This document shows positions 48,973-61,676 of a stretch of DNA of 64,000 bases, piece after piece. This stretch comes from Annulohypoxylon bovei var. microspora (taxonomy: Eukaryota > Ascomycota > Sordariomycetes > Xylariales > Hypoxylaceae): NCBI GenBank assembly GCA_022836615.1, contig MU405234.1, forward strand, positions 248,001 to 312,000, in the 5' to 3' direction. The notes beneath the pieces were generated by a model that was not told the DNA's origin, ran no database searches, and worked only from the letters and a program-made list of their open reading frames with translations. The translations under genes and the position numbers were made by a program. How positions within the stretch are numbered: the first letter of the stretch is position 1; each line of letters starts with the position of its first letter.

Positions 48973-49877
48973 CAGTAACTTTAGTGAAACAGGTGCCGTT
49001 TTTTAGATAAACAGGTGAGCCCACTTTTACATTTCAACCAATCAAATGCGCGAAAGCCACAGCTTTCAATTGCATTGTATTACGTACCTATTGTAGGTAC
49101 GTATCAAATCGCTTTACACACACCTTACATATACTTGCTTTCAATAAAATAATAAGATATTTATATAATACTTAATTGAAATAACTAATCATTTTCGCCT
49201 TTTTATAATTATGTAATTGCTTCAGTATTGCGCAAAGTTTACGTTGTAAAATACATACCTACAAGTAAGGTATGTTGGCTTGTTGGCTTGTAGGGGTGTC
49301 ACGTGACACTGCCAAGAGATATGGCCCCATGACTTTAAACAGCGTACCCCCTCAAAAAAATTGATGCATTCAAGAAATACTTATATCTTTCGATCCGGTA
49401 GATTAAGAGCTTTGTAATGATATGTTTTATTTTATCTTAAGTCATGTAATTCGAAAGTTATTTGATTATTTCTGTAGAAAAGCCCGGGCCACAACAAGGT
49501 CACGTGGTACCCTTTGATCTCACCATCCGGAGGGGCGTTACTAAAAGTGGGCCATGTGCGAGAAACAGTGCTTAACACTGTATTGAAGCTCATCCCTCGT
49601 GTTACTCATTTAGGTAGCTAGCACGTGTTTTAGCTGGCAAAAGTAGTGATTAAGTAATGAGGGGATATAAAAATGTACAGTGCATTACAGTACTATTGAC
49701 ACTGTATAACACATGGCTGACTTTGGATGATGTCCTTTGCCACTTAGGGTGGTTTTACTAATGTACCTAAGTATTATGGAGCTTTCAAGGGTTTTCATCT
49801 TGTAGCCAATAGTATGTGGGTAAAAGTGGGTTCACCTGTTTATCTAAAAAACGGCACCTGTTTCACTAAAGTTACTG
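48973..49877. mobile_element. Non-autonomous Mutator-like TIR element, 905 bp
   Basis: The terminal inverted repeats are 58 bp with one mismatch: CAGTAACTTTAGTGAAACAG at 48973 onward, and its inverse complement ending at 49877. Both arms also contain GGTGCCGTTTTTTAGATAAA. The element is flanked by a perfect 9-bp direct repeat, GGTTTAACT, at 48964-48972 and 49878-49886. A 9-bp target duplication with long TIRs fits the Mutator-like (MULE) superfamily. The inside is AT-rich and has no transposase frame; two CACGTGACA/TCACGTGG words are present. The very high TIR identity suggests fairly recent activity. A source of transposase is expected elsewhere in the genome. Confidence 0.5.
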
Positions 49878-49886
49878 GGTTTAACT

Positions 49887-51917
49887 GATCCAATATACCT
49901 AAGTATTTAACTTTTCCTTATTATTATTTATTTCTATCGTCGGATTCTCTTTTTTGGGGTTGTTTTGTATCCCTAACTGCTACCAGAACAGTTAGAATAA
50001 ACCGCCAAGTTACATACCTACCATTCGAGATGGACCCATAAGTAACCAATATTTCGAAGACCCGCAGTGGCTACAACCCATTCATTAATTAAAAAACATC
50101 AAAGAGTAGTTCACTGTAAGGATGAATAGAAAACCACAAGATATTGGCCTGTCGGAACGTCTTAAGATGGAAGAATCATGATTTTCATAGAACAAGTAAC
50201 GATCTCCTCCAATACCTACGTATATAACCTGGCAGTTTACCTGGCATGTATGTAGGATCGTTTAAGTTTCAAGACAGAGTACGTAACCACATTCCCCAGC
50301 CTCTTGAAACGACAGCGAGGTTATATTGACCTAACCATATTAATAAACCATGCCACCCACGCGAGAAGTCGATCCATCTGACCATCTAGTTAGGTGGATA
50401 AGTTACAGATTAAAGCGCTACCGCCCCTGACGCCAATCCTCATTCGTTCATGGTTCACGATGACAAGAGGACCGACTCTCCTGGGTTCATCTGTATTATT
50501 AACAAGGCTGTTAAAGTGGATTGGCTGTCACAGTACGTAATGAATGGTACATGGTAAATTCTCAAAAGGGATATTTACAGTTTAGGTATCGTTTCTTGCA
50601 AATCATCACGAGTTTCGGTGTAGGCAGGTTGTAGGCTGCTGCGTTCTTCACCCCAGCCTCAAAGGCTCGGAATAATTCCTCCCATTTTCAAATGAATAAT
50701 CTTAGTAGGAGCCGGGGCGGCCATACCTTATTCAGGTTACCAACCAATCATATTTTATTCCTTCGAGGTTACAATCTACGCCGTTGCAGCTACTACGTAA
50801 CAGATGACGCTATTCAAAACCTATCGATTTTCCTCGTGGTCAATCGGGGTCCAGGCCAAGAGGAGATTTTGACTTAGTTTTAAGCTAGGTGTTAATATGG
50901 AAGATATTTTCCAGCTTTATCTCCACGATCGAACTTGAGCTCCAACTAACCTGAAGCTCCTGATGTAATAGAGGCTTGAATACTTTCACCCGCATTTTAA
51001 ACCTGAGCAATTTAGAACCAGTCGGAGAATTACCGGGTTGCCTTTTTATTTAGTTGGACATTATGCGTATGTATAATATAGTTCTTGGTTTCAACAGGGC
51101 TGTTTCGCGATCTCCTAGGTTTGAGATAGATCATGCTTGAACGCATATTAAATGCAGAATCCTTCTGGAAGCCCCCGATATGTAACCGATTTAATCGACG
51201 CTACTTAGCTCTAAAGCGACATGCCCGCATAAGCTGAACCACCACAACCTTGGAAGCTGTCAGGGCATTCGGGTCCCGCAGATGGACACACCTTAATATG
51301 TCATCTTGCAGAAGGCACTAACTATGTTAAAGAAACACCTTTCTATGTAAATGGCATCTTATTTTCTTACAAATGATCTCTCGAACAAAGGAAGAAGAAA
51401 ATTAGGGCTAGCTTTTAATCTTTACATAAGGGGGGCTACCCGCGAGTGTGAGAGTATTACATCCCTTTCCCATGGCGAATCGTGATTTGCGAGTCAGGTC
51501 TCGGTGGAATTTACAGACCTACATAACCGGGAAGCAGGCTTTTCCCAGCCACCAACAGTAGGTACATAGCGGCATTGGAGAGCGGGTGAGCTGCAGATCA
51601 TCCACTGCCCTGCTTCGCATCACTAGTCCAATCAAGCTTCCGCAAAAAGTAAAAGCGCCAACTGGCAGAGTGGGCAGTCTTTGTTATTGTTATTATTAGC
51701 ACGCTTTTTTCGAAACTTGCGGCTCACATGAATCTAATATCGTAGCCGATGCATACAACTGCACATGCCTAAATTGCCTCCTTAGACAACCACATCTTAT
51801 CAGCTTTCGCTCACCGCGGTGTATAATTGACATAATGGCCATCCCATTAACACGATTGGGTGACAGAGGTATGGCTTGCATAACAACTACATACATATAC
51901 TACCATATCATAGCAAT
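49887..51917. other. Intergenic region
   Basis: About 2 kb with only short frames and no recognisable motif, repeat or RNA gene. Confidence 0.5.
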
Positions 51918-52951
51918 ATGAGCTCCCTCATCCCTCATCCCCTGTCCACGATGCAGCATGCCAAATAGATCAGATCCACAAGCTTACATACAATTGACGA
52001 ACCGCTACTACAGCCTTCAACCATAGTCCTAGCAGTGATGCCGAGGCCGAGTATGACCGGCTCCGGGACCTAGCACGGGAGGAAGCCGCAAAACGGAACA
52101 GCTGTTTCGACCGGGTATATATGTTTACATTTCCTTGCACTCTTGCATACTCACCCAGTCTTTCTATTATTATATCTTTATGAATTTTTCATATTCTTAC
52201 ATAACATAACATGTAGGCGCACCAAGCTTATGAGCGGGGTGACGGCGCCGAGGCCAAGGAGCTGAGCAACGAGGGCAAGCGACACGCAGCTAAGATGGAT
52301 GAGTACAACAAGCAAGCAAGCGAGTACATCTTCCGGGAGAACAACGCTACCAGCCGTGTGCCCGACGACACTATTGACCTGCACGGCCAGTTCGTTGAGG
52401 AGGCCGAGGACATCCTCGAGCGCCGCATCCGCTATGCCCAGGAGCACGGACAGACGCACCTCCACGTGTATGCCAATGATGTTCCGCACCTATGATTTAG
52501 GTAGATGCTAACCAGAACGTAGCATCGTGGGGAAGGGAAACCACAGCGCCAACCACGTCCAGAAGCTGAAGCCGCGCGTCGAGCAGGTGTGCCGCGAGCT
52601 AGGGTTGAAGTTCGCTACGGAGGATAACACGGGCCGCATCTATGGTACGTGTTCTCCTTACTTCCTAGCTTCGTAATAAGGCATTCGACACTTACATATC
52701 CCATAGTCAACCTCCAGGGCGGCGACGCCGTGATGCCACCGCCGCCTGCTCAGCACGGCGGGCATGATTACCCCGGCGGCAACAGCAGGCCAGACCACGG
52801 AGGGCAACAGCAGGCGCAACATGGACATCACGGAGGGCAGTCGCAGCACCACCAACAACAGCAGCAGCAGCAGCAGGAGCAACCCGACGATATCGACCGT
52901 CTGGTGTCGAAGTTCTTCCGCAAGCTTGGGGACTGCTGTGTTGTTATGTGA
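51918..52951 (+). CDS. DUF1771 + Smr domain protein (first exon uncertain)
   Basis: Firm exons are about 52040-52114, 52217-52467, 52523-52644 and 52707-52951. The DUF1771 region reads SDAEAEYDRLRDLAREEAAK, then AHQAYERGDGAEAKELSNEGKRHAAKMDEYNKQASEYIF. The Smr domain follows: DDTIDLHGQFVEEAEDILE (the LDLHG motif), HLHVIVGKGNHSANHVQKLKPRVEQ and NTGRIYVNLQGG. The tail is rich in Gly, His and Gln (HQQQQQQQQEQ). Smr domains are nucleic-acid-binding or nuclease-related modules. The start is unclear: an upstream in-frame stop requires a further intron, and the ATG at 51918 (MSSLIPHPL) is the best candidate but needs a weak donor. Everything from residue about 15 on is secure. Confidence 0.5.
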
Positions 52952-55392
52952 GAACACGAATTTCGATAGATCGGGTTCTGCAGCCAAGCGCCTGAGATGG
53001 TTTACCGGATGGCACTTGGTTGCTATAGACGGATCGAAAACAATTTGGATGATGATTTAACGAAGAAAAATGAACGGCTTCTAGGCTAACGAAAAAGGAA
53101 AACCGGATGTCGATGTTTAGAGGGACTTCGAGATGGGATTCTCATTCTTAAATGTCCTCTTAGTATTGCTGAATCAACAGAATACCGGATAAGGTACGAA
53201 CACAAACTATCAAAATTAACTTTCAGCTCAATGTGACAGTTGGAAATATTGGTTGAATAGACGACATTGGGCTCATCTCAATTGATCATGCCCTTTATCC
53301 TTTCAGATGAACGTTCTTTGTAGCATCCTCGTAACCACGATTACTCGTCGTAATTCAAATGTGATAATATTTAAAATCTACCCCTTTCCACGTGAAGTAC
53401 CTAGAAAATCGACGAGTCTTAACTTGCTTAGGAAATAGGTATACAAACCCTTTTATGTGGCATAAGCCTTTAATACATCTTCTCACATGAATCAATCTGT
53501 AACAGCAAAATCGGAGCCAATTGAAGCTTTTACCGAACATAAAAAAGCCATCAATAGTATTTATAGGCATTATTACATGACTGAAGTTGTACTAAGCTGA
53601 GTTTGTGTAAAAGCGAGTGAGCGCGTTATACCCGATTTGTCCATAGGCAGAATCAAGATAATACATAATAATTTAGTATAGATATACCGCATTAGCTTAT
53701 GGTTAGGTGGGATTAGAGCTGCAGAATATAATACCGTTTTGTTCTGACGACTCGGTGATTGGGTAAATAACAGAAGCATGTACTGCGGCGAGTCCGGGCG
53801 CCTGGCAAGGCTGCAAGCTTGCTTCTTTCGATCTGCGATAATTCAATATATACAGTATTTTGGTTACTGTGGATGTGGTAGTGGCGCCTCTCCAGTTTCC
53901 CGTTACCAGCCCGTCGGTCATCTCCTGTGCTAATAAAAGCCGTATTCGTCCGTGGACGAAGACCTGCTGGTCTTGTTAACTGGAGCGAGATAAACCAGTA
54001 AGATGCCAAGTATTTTTCAATGTAATTTTATCTCTGCATCTGCAACCGTTAACTAACTGCTGCTGACATGATCTTAATATGCGTGTAAGCCGAGCGAGAG
54101 AGAAACCAGTATCAATCCCGAGGTCACATCCCTTATCCACCATGTACCTTGTTACCTTTGTATGGAACGAGGTATTGTGGCGGCGTGGAAATTGCATCAG
54201 AACCTTAGCCAGATGCGAACCAAGAAGGGTTTTTTAACGATTGTTGAAATTCTCCTTCTCACGTGGCGATGGGATATTTACTTGCCCGGATACCCGGATG
54301 TTGAATTATGATCGTAGTTTTTCTTCGAGGTCTTGTTTGGTTGAATCAATGTTTCATGTAGTTAATAGTTGAATTTATGTTTTATGTATTACTAGGTAGA
54401 TGTAGGTAGTAGTAGATATACTTCACACAGTAATTATTCCAGATATTTTACACTGGATTAATCCATTCTGCACTTTTAGTGGATTAGTGGGTTGCTAGGT
54501 TCTTGACATCGCTAGGTCAATGGAAGGTGCATGTCACTCTATTTCATCTAACTAGTCAAGATATGGAATAGCGCCAGTATCGTTCCTCGCATAATCTGTG
54601 ATACGTCTAACTGTCTTCAGCCAAAGTCTCCATAATTTCACCAGCCCCGGCTTTGTCTCTTCCACCCCCATTTCCCAATTGATCCTCACCCCCCTTCTTT
54701 CCTCCCCCCTTCTCAAACTTATTCCTACAGAACAGGGGCGTCCGGCAACAAAAACCAAAGCTGTGCTTGCAAAGGCAAAGCGTAAAGTTGCTCCACTCGG
54801 CCATCCATTCTCATCCATTCTCGCCCCGTCACAATCTCTTGCGGCCACCCTTTTTTTCCTTCTTCCTTTCTGTTGTCAGCTTTTCTCATCAAGTTCGCCG
54901 TTCTTTTACTTCGGCGAATTTATCACCATCTCTTACCTATCGTGAGTTTTCTTGTCAGTTCAATTGACAACCACTGGTGAGTAGTTTTCTATCAGTTGGC
55001 GATCTTGATTCAATCTTGTTCGCCGCAAAAAAACAACTTGTTCCACCATCAAACTCGGCGCAAGTACTTGACCTACTAGTGGCTTTCCTGTTTGGTTTTA
55101 TAAAAGCCATAGCGCTTCAACGGCTACTGTCAAGTATCGCTCAGCAAACTCGACTTGCTGCTCTAGTTGAAGCGACACCTGTGTTCCTAGGAAGAGAATG
55201 TTTTCATAGTTATCGTCGTGTAACGAGCTTGGTGTTTTTCTATTCATCGGCACATGGGAGGGTTACAGCCACTCTGCTAACATCCCTTGCGTCAATACAG
55301 TAACGATACGACCTGTAGGACCCTTGCGATATTCGTCGACTTTTCTATCATCACTATACTAGTTTTAATTTGTACCAGTCCTATCCTTCACA
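52952..55392. other. Intergenic region including the long leader of the G-alpha gene
   Basis: No gene is supported. Minus-strand frames near 53703-54009 are reminiscent of retrotransposon LTR sequence but no repeat partner was found. The last 800 bp (about 54600-55392) are pyrimidine-rich (CCCCCCTTCTTTCCTCCCC) and look like the promoter and long 5' UTR of the G-alpha gene. Confidence 0.5.
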
Positions 55393-56623
55393 ATGGGCTG
55401 CGGAATGAGCACGGAGGAGAAGGAGGGCAAGGCCCGTAACGAGGAGATCGAGAACCAGCTTAAAAGGGACAAGATGATGCAGCGCAACGAGATCAAGATG
55501 CTTCTTCTGGGTTAGTATTGATAATAATCTACGTGTTATAGATGGTGGGATTCTAACAAATGTAGGTGCTGGTGAATCCGGAAAGTCGACCATCTTAAAA
55601 CAGATGAAGATCATCAACGAGGGTGGTTACTCGCGCGACGAGCGAGAATCTTTCAAAGAAATCATCTTCAGCAATACCGTCCAGTCTATGCGCGTCATCC
55701 TTGAAGCCATGGAGTCTCTGGAGCTGCCGTTGGAGGACCAAAGAATGGAATACCACGTCCAGACCATCTTCATGCAACCCGCTCAGATCGAAGGCGACGT
55801 ATTACCCCCAGAGGTCGGCAACGCGATCGAGGCCTTATGGAAGGACCGCGGCGTCCAGGAATGTTTTAAGCGATCGCGCGAATACCAATTAAACGACTCG
55901 GCTAGATAGTACGTACATCGTCTTTGCATGTCCTAACCATAAGTTATCTAACCTCAATGTCTGCAGCTACTTCGACAACATTGCTCGTATTGCCGCGCCC
56001 GATTACATGCCTAATGACCAGGATGTCCTTCGATCTCGTGTCAAGACTACCGGTATCACTGAAACGACCTTTATCATAGGTGACTTGACGTACAGGATGT
56101 TCGACGTCGGTGGTCAGCGATCGGAGAGAAAGAAGTGGATCCACTGCTTCGAGAACGTGACTACTATTCTGTTCTTGGTCGCCATTTCCGAGTATGATCA
56201 GTTGCTCTTCGAGGATGAGACTGTCAACCGTATGCAAGAGGCGTTGACTCTATTCGATTCCATCTGCAATTCGCGATGGTTCATCAAGACCTCGATAATC
56301 TTGTTCTTGAACAAGATCGACCGATTCAAGGAGAAGCTTCCCGTTAGCCCGATGAAGAACTATTTCCCTGACTACGAGGGCGGTGACGACTACGCGGCAG
56401 CTTGCGATTACATCCTCAACCGATTCGTCAGCTTGAACCAGCACGAGACTAAGCAGATCTATACGCATTTCACATGCGCGACGGATACGACGCAAATTCG
56501 ATTCGTCATGGCTGCGGTTAACGGTACGTTATGTCTCGCGCTATCAATTCTCGATCTTGTTTGCTAACTATGTTTTAAGATATCATTATCCAAGACAACC
56601 TCCGTCTCTGTGGTCTCATTTGA
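55393..56623 (+). CDS. gna-1: Heterotrimeric G protein alpha subunit, group I (GNA-1)
   Basis: Four exons (55393-55510, 55566-55908, 55967-56523, 56580-56623) give 353 aa, the standard length. The N-terminus MGCGMSTEEKEGKARNEEIE carries the myristoylation (Gly2) and palmitoylation (Cys3) sites. GTPase motifs are GAGESGKST (P-loop, 40-48), RVKTTGI (switch I with the conserved Arg), DVGGQRSERKKW (switch II, catalytic Gln), NKID and TCATDT. It ends NLRLCGLI with the pertussis-toxin-type Cys at -4, as in the Gi-like fungal group. It relays receptor signals to adenylate cyclase and MAP kinase at the plasma membrane, controlling growth, conidiation, mating and virulence in relatives. The first intron splits the P-loop, as in relatives. 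Confidence 0.5.
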
Positions 56624-57797
56624 TTGTATTAAAAAGGGGACTGATCATAGAGATGGAACCCGCGATAGAACAGCAGCTTACCGCAATACCCTAACGCACA
56701 TTCGACGGTTGCTAGTAATGCCATAGATCTGGCTAACGACTTGACCTGTACTCACTATGAACTTGGCCGACGATCTCCTTCCATGTGTTTGCTATGCGCC
56801 TGAATTATCTCAGATACTCCTTGATTGCGTTTCTCTAAGGCCGCCTTGCCGGCTTAACCCGAGGTTTCAGGACACCGTTTACCATAGGATCTGGGAGTCG
56901 TGGGGCAGTAGGGAGTACATTTGCATCTAAAGTCATGGCAGATTACATATCTTGTTTAATTATGAATTTGCGGTCACGCCGGTTTCTTCTTTTTCTTTTC
57001 TTTCCGGCATCAGGCACACAGGGTGCTTGTGTACAGCCGATATCCGGCCGGGTGTTGTAACTGAAAACGGTATCTTGAGACCGTTTTTGTTAGGGGGAGG
57101 ATGACTGATGAAGCTATACCATGGAGGAAAAAGGGTCTGGAGAAACAGATCCTCAACAAAACGGTTGGATCTGTGTAAAGATCAATAAAACCAACCAGTA
57201 TTTTAATATGTATACCCTTGCGACAGTGTTTTGCAGTCAGCGAATGGATTTTTTATCGAGTTCATTAGACGATGCATACTTGATTGTGTATTTCAATGTT
57301 GTCTTGGATGCTAGGTAGGATGTAGGTAGTAGGTATGTAAGGCTTCTTCAATTACAAAGTACAATACGATTAGAGATTTCTTCAAGTAGGTAAACAAATA
57401 CATAGGAGTGAGTTATCATTTCATGTTAGTTAAATTTATCTTCCAAGGTTATGTTAGGTACCTGCATATACCCGCATATGCAGTTAGTCTAGCCTTGCTG
57501 AGTAACCTGGTGAACCCGAGTAGGTACTTAGATACTTAAGTCTTAGGTCTCTACTAGTACGTACCTAGGTACTAGGTCACCTGTACATGCAAGCCACATG
57601 CAGGTGAGGGGTCGAGGAAATAATACTTTTTCCCCACACACACGCATTTACCGTTGTGTTTTTCACTTTTTCACCTTTCACCTTTGGACTTGGTGCAGCT
57701 GCTGACAGCTGAAATTTCTTCTTCATCTCACCCAAATCCTCATTTTGATTACCAACTGTCAGCCAGCAGACGCTTTTTTGTCATCACCTGGCTCTCA
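56624..57797. other. Intergenic region
   Basis: This is the 3' flank of the G-alpha gene and the promoter of the DUF3716 gene. TACCTAGGTA words are dense at 57450-57580. No gene is supported. Confidence 0.5.
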
Positions 57798-58886
57798 ATG
57801 AAAGGAATCATGCAATCCGTCCGGGGCGGTCGGCCCAGCAAAATCACCAAGCCGACCGGCACGCCTCGCGCTCGGCCTGGTCGCCGAATTGGCACATCTG
57901 ACGCCCACGGTCTCGTCAATTCAGACCCTACCGACCTTGATCAACAAGACGTTACCACTGATGAGGATCAAGACCACCATGCCAGCTTTGACCATGATGC
58001 TGCCGCCATTGCTGCCGCCGCTGCTCAGCATCAGCATCAGCAGCAACAGCAGCAGCAAGAGCATCAACAACAGCTTGATCTAACCGCCGCTAGCATCTTG
58101 GCCAGCAGCGTTCAGAACCCCAACGACCAGCATTCCGATCTTGGTGGCCCTCACATGGATGATGGTGCTGGCATTCACACTACCACCGAGGATCTTGCCC
58201 AGCAATCCGGCTATAGCAATGTCATTGTCGAGAGCGCATTGGCAAAGCGTTTAGCTCGAGAGCCTGGAATGCGTCACGCTCATCAGCGACGCCCTGAGCA
58301 GATTCTGAATCTTGGACGACGTAGTAACGTCGAGGCCCTATTCGCACACATTGCTGGCGAAGAGGCACCCCAGCCTTGCAAGAACTGCCACAAGGGCCAT
58401 GGTCCGTGGACTAGTTGTGTCATCGTCGACGGCCAGATGTGCGGTAGCTGCGCCAACTGCTGGTTCAATGCTTCAGGTGCTCGATGCTCTTTCCATGGTA
58501 CGCCACTCTTGTTTTATTGTAGATATACTAGTAGTATGCTAACCAACGATCCAGAGACTCGCAACCCCCAGGCTCACGGAGGTCAGATGCTTGGCAATGA
58601 TAGCCTTGCCTTCCCCGTGCCTACCGCGCCCCCCGCTGCAATGGCTCCCTTCAACTTCGCAGTTCCCGCATCTGCTGACCCAGTCGTGCGCTATACTGTT
58701 GAGCAAGCCATGGCGCTAGTCCGAGGAGCTGATAAGAAGGCACGATCCATGCTCATGATCGAGGCTACCGCTCGACAACTGGCCTTCCAGATTGCGCAGT
58801 ATGAAGAGGCTATCGAGGAGGAACAGAACCAGGCCAACGCTCAAGGGGCTCCTCAGCCGGTTATGAATGAGCAAGATGCCCCCTAG
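57798..58886 (+). CDS. DUF3716-type Cys-rich protein
   Basis: The ATG at 57798 (MKGIMQSVRGGRPSK) starts a protein of 343 aa after splicing of a 57-bp intron (58498-58554, GTACGC...GCTAAC...CCAG), or 362 aa if it is retained, because the intron has no stop and keeps the frame. A basic AT-hook-like start (GGRPSKITKPTGTPRARPGRR) is followed by Asp/Gln-rich low complexity. The Cys cluster CKNCHKGHGPWTSC...CGSCANCW...CSFH, a candidate zinc-binding motif, is shared with fungal DUF3716 proteins. A C-terminal helical part follows. The function is unknown; a nuclear role is inferred from the basic start. The stop at 58884-58886 is followed in frame by a repeat array (separate entry). Confidence 0.5.
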   Translation: MKGIMQSVRGGRPSKITKPTGTPRARPGRRIGTSDAHGLVNSDPTDLDQQDVTTDEDQDHHASFDHDAAAIAAAAAQHQHQQQQQQQEHQQQLDLTAASILASSVQNPNDQHSDLGGPHMDDGAGIHTTTEDLAQQSGYSNVIVESALAKRLAREPGMRHAHQRRPEQILNLGRRSNVEALFAHIAGEEAPQPCKNCHKGHGPWTSCVIVDGQMCGSCANCWFNASGARCSFHGTPLLFYCRYTSSMLTNDPETRNPQAHGGQMLGNDSLAFPVPTAPPAAMAPFNFAVPASADPVVRYTVEQAMALVRGADKKARSMLMIEATARQLAFQIAQYEEAIEEEQNQANAQGAPQPVMNEQDAP

Positions 58887-58898
58887 GAAGGACAACCT

Positions 58899-59018
58899 CA
58901 GCCGGCGATTTATGAGCAAGCGGTACCTCAGCCGGCGATCTATGAGCAAGCGGTACCTCAGCCGGTGATCTATGAGCAAGCAGTACCTCAGCCGGCGATC
59001 TATGAGCAAGAGGTGCCT
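58899..59018 (+). repeat. Four 30-bp tandem repeats, in frame after the DUF3716 stop
   Basis: Four copies of a 30-bp unit (CCTCAGCCGGCGATCTATGA followed by GCAAGCGGTA) lie directly after the stop codon. In the frame of the upstream gene they read PQPAIYEQAV, PQPAIYEQAV, PQPVIYEQAV and PQPAIYEQEV, up to a TAG at 59019-59021. The end of the annotated protein (PQPVMNEQDAP) is a diverged unit of the same repeat. Confidence 0.5.
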
Positions 59019-59021
59019 TAG

Positions 59022-60032
59022 GCAGGATCACCACGCCATGACTCCCTGACCCAACATACTACACAGGAGTTCGATTATACCCAGGATTGGTCGATCTTGT
59101 TCCCTCTTCCTGAGCTTTAATGTTATCGTCAAAGCAAGTATTACCTGCTAGACGAACATGAGCTGTCTAAAGGAAATCAAGCTAGATTTGCCGAGAGCTC
59201 GTTGTCATCCTTCAGTACGATACGGCGTCTTTCTTGTTTCAGTTTTTTTCTCGGGATCTGTTCCATTGGCATGGTTAGGTTCATATGACGCATTTGCAAA
59301 ATCGTTGGTCGCATAATCCGTATGGAACTTTGGGGAGGTGGAATGTTTGGCCATCGGTTCCTAGGTTGTCCGTTGGCATGCTTCTAATGTTGTACATGAA
59401 GCAAGGAGTTCAGGGAGTGGTAGTTTTGTCTTTCTAGGAGGTCTGGAAACGAAGGGGTTGGCAATTCACCCCTATTCATAGTTCCTCTTGTAGTTGCGCG
59501 CGAATTGCGCGTAATATACGAAACATGCACACAAAATCATCATGCCAAGTGACTAAATGTTGTTTGAATATCTATCGTGAACCTTCCGAAAAACGAATGC
59601 AGTTTTAGTTGTTAATCTTCGTCTAGCTGGCCACTCTTTGCGTCACCTTGTTCTCATCTAAAGACCTAGAGGTTTGAACGCAAACTTTCTCTAAATCACT
59701 TAGTCCTTGCTTGACCCTAGACATAGAAAGTCTCTAGAAACTACATGTGAATGGCCTTCTAGATAAGTATTTGTTTGATCATCTTTGCCACCAAGAGCGT
59801 CCATCTTTGTATACTAGGTACCGTAGTGGTTCATTGATTACACAAGCCTCTAACCGTTATAAATCTAAGGGTGAGACTAGGCCACAAGTGAATCACACCT
59901 TGAAAATAGGGTATCATTATTATATTATGTTCGTAATGCTCTGCTGGTAATTCATAACACACAGAATAAGCCGTGGAAAGCTTGACAGATTCATCTAGCG
60001 TAGTAAAGCTCTTCAATTCCATTTTTGCCAAC
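59022..60032. other. Convergent intergenic region
   Basis: One kb between the 3' ends of the DUF3716 and TSC10 genes. It includes CGCGCGAATTGCGCG near 59496, a small palindrome. No gene is supported. Confidence 0.5.
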
Positions 60033-61181
60033 CTAGCTCTTAATATCCTGCATGTGCTTGGTCCGATAAATGGAGGGATGACCATGCTCCTTAGCATACT
60101 TCCTGATCTTGGAGTATATATCGGGCAGCACGAATATCCACACGATTGGCAAGAAGCAGCACATGAGGGTATCGACAAGCAAATTGTTCCTCGGTGACCC
60201 ACCCAGCCCACCCCAGCGCATCAGGTGTCCCAGGAACGCAACGGTGATGAAGTATTGCCCCTTCTCCAGATTCCGTATGGCGGCAGCGGCCACGTCGTCG
60301 GGCGTCTGCACGGGGTCGCCCTCCTCGATCTTCTTCGTCACCTCGGGCTTGGTCCGGTTCTCGCGCTCGAAGCCGGCGCTCCCGATGGACCCGGGGTACA
60401 CCACGTGCAGCTTCACCTTCTGCGGGTACATCTCCAGCTCCTGCACCAGGGTGTCGGCCAGGCCGCGCAGCGCGCTCTTCGCCGGCGTGTAGGGCCCGTA
60501 CCCGAGCACGGGGAAGAAGGCCAGGACCGAGGACGTCAGGATCAGGTGCTTGGGCTCGGGGACGACGGGCGCGCCGGGCGCGCACCAGAGGCGCAGCACG
60601 GCGTGCGCCATCTCGGCGCTGCCCCAGAAGTTGATGTCCATCTGCGACCGCGTGTGCGCCAGCGGCACCTCCAGCCAGAAGTCCGGCGTGCTGGTCCCGG
60701 CTACGCACCACACGACGTCCAGGGGCTGCCCCCCGTTCCAGGCCACGGCCTCGGCGAGCAGCGGCGCCGCGTAGTCCGGCTGCGACACGTCCGCCGTCAT
60801 GTAGGTGAACCGCTGGGTCTCCGGGTGCAGGGCCCTGGCTTTGGCGTCGGCGACCGCGGCCTCGAGCTTCGGCGCGCTGCGGGATACGAGGATCAGGTTG
60901 GCGCCTTTCGCGGCGAGCTGCAGGGCGGCGCTGCGGCCCATGCCCTCGGAGGCTCCGGTTATGAGGATGGTCTGCGAGAGAAGAAGGGGTTAGATATGAG
61001 GAAGAAAGGGAGGGGGAAGGTCAATTGAGGTGACTGGGTTGGCGGTGTTGGTGTTACGTACCTTGCCCTCCACGGGCATCTGGTTCTTGCTCGAAAAGGC
61101 ACCCATTGCGGAAGCGGCTGTTAGAGCGACTAGAAGAACAATCGCGGTGTTGGTCCACGGAGAGGAGAGAATGAAGTCCAT
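60033..61181 (-). CDS. TSC10: 3-ketodihydrosphingosine reductase
   Basis: Two exons (61181-61062, 60971-60033) give 352 aa. A membrane-spanning start (MDFILSSPWTNTAIVLLVAL) precedes the Rossmann cofactor site TGASEGMG (about 45-52, split from the first exon by a 90-bp intron). The catalytic residues lie in LTSSVLAFFPVLGYGPYTPAK (Ser about 187, Tyr201, Lys205). The C-terminus has a hydrophobic anchor (LMCCFLPIVWIFVLPDIYSKI). This is the layout of Tsc10/KSR1, which reduces 3-ketodihydrosphingosine to dihydrosphingosine with NADPH on the ER, the second step of sphingolipid synthesis. The long frames on the other strand here are GC-driven shadows. Confidence 0.5.
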
Positions 61182-61676
61182 AGAAGAAGAATCAGGAGAG
61201 GCTAGGTGACCATCTCGAGTTTTATTTGAGTCCGGAAGTAAGTTATTGATGCACCGTGCCGCAATTAATATGGAGGAGGCAAGGGACGAGCTGGCGAATG
61301 AAGCTATCACAAGCTTTTTGTTTTTCAGGGGTCTTTCATGTATGTAGGTGGTAGGTGGTAGGTGGTAGGTAAGGGTAGTCCGGCACTGCCAGTGTGTGTA
61401 CAATCCATACCCGCTATGCCGGCTAGGTACCTAATTGGCTCTAATTAGGTGATTGAGTTGGCACTAAAATCAGAGGCTCCACCCAACTGTTCTGTGGCAG
61501 CTGAGTGGGCAGGTGTGCACTACGATAACGATAAGAAATTAAGCCGCTAACGTGGGGAGAAGAAAAAAAAAGTTCTGACTTACAGGCTTTAGAATTCAAA
61601 CTCACAATCCAAGTTTACCATCGCAAACACCGATTCCCTTTCACTCCCACTTCCACTTTCACCACATCCCCCAAAT
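61182..61676. promoter_or_regulatory. Divergent promoter region, TSC10 / SAS10
   Basis: A 495-bp head-to-head region. It includes (GTAGGTG)n near 61345-61368 and a CT/CA-rich leader just before SAS10. It may serve both housekeeping genes. Confidence 0.5.
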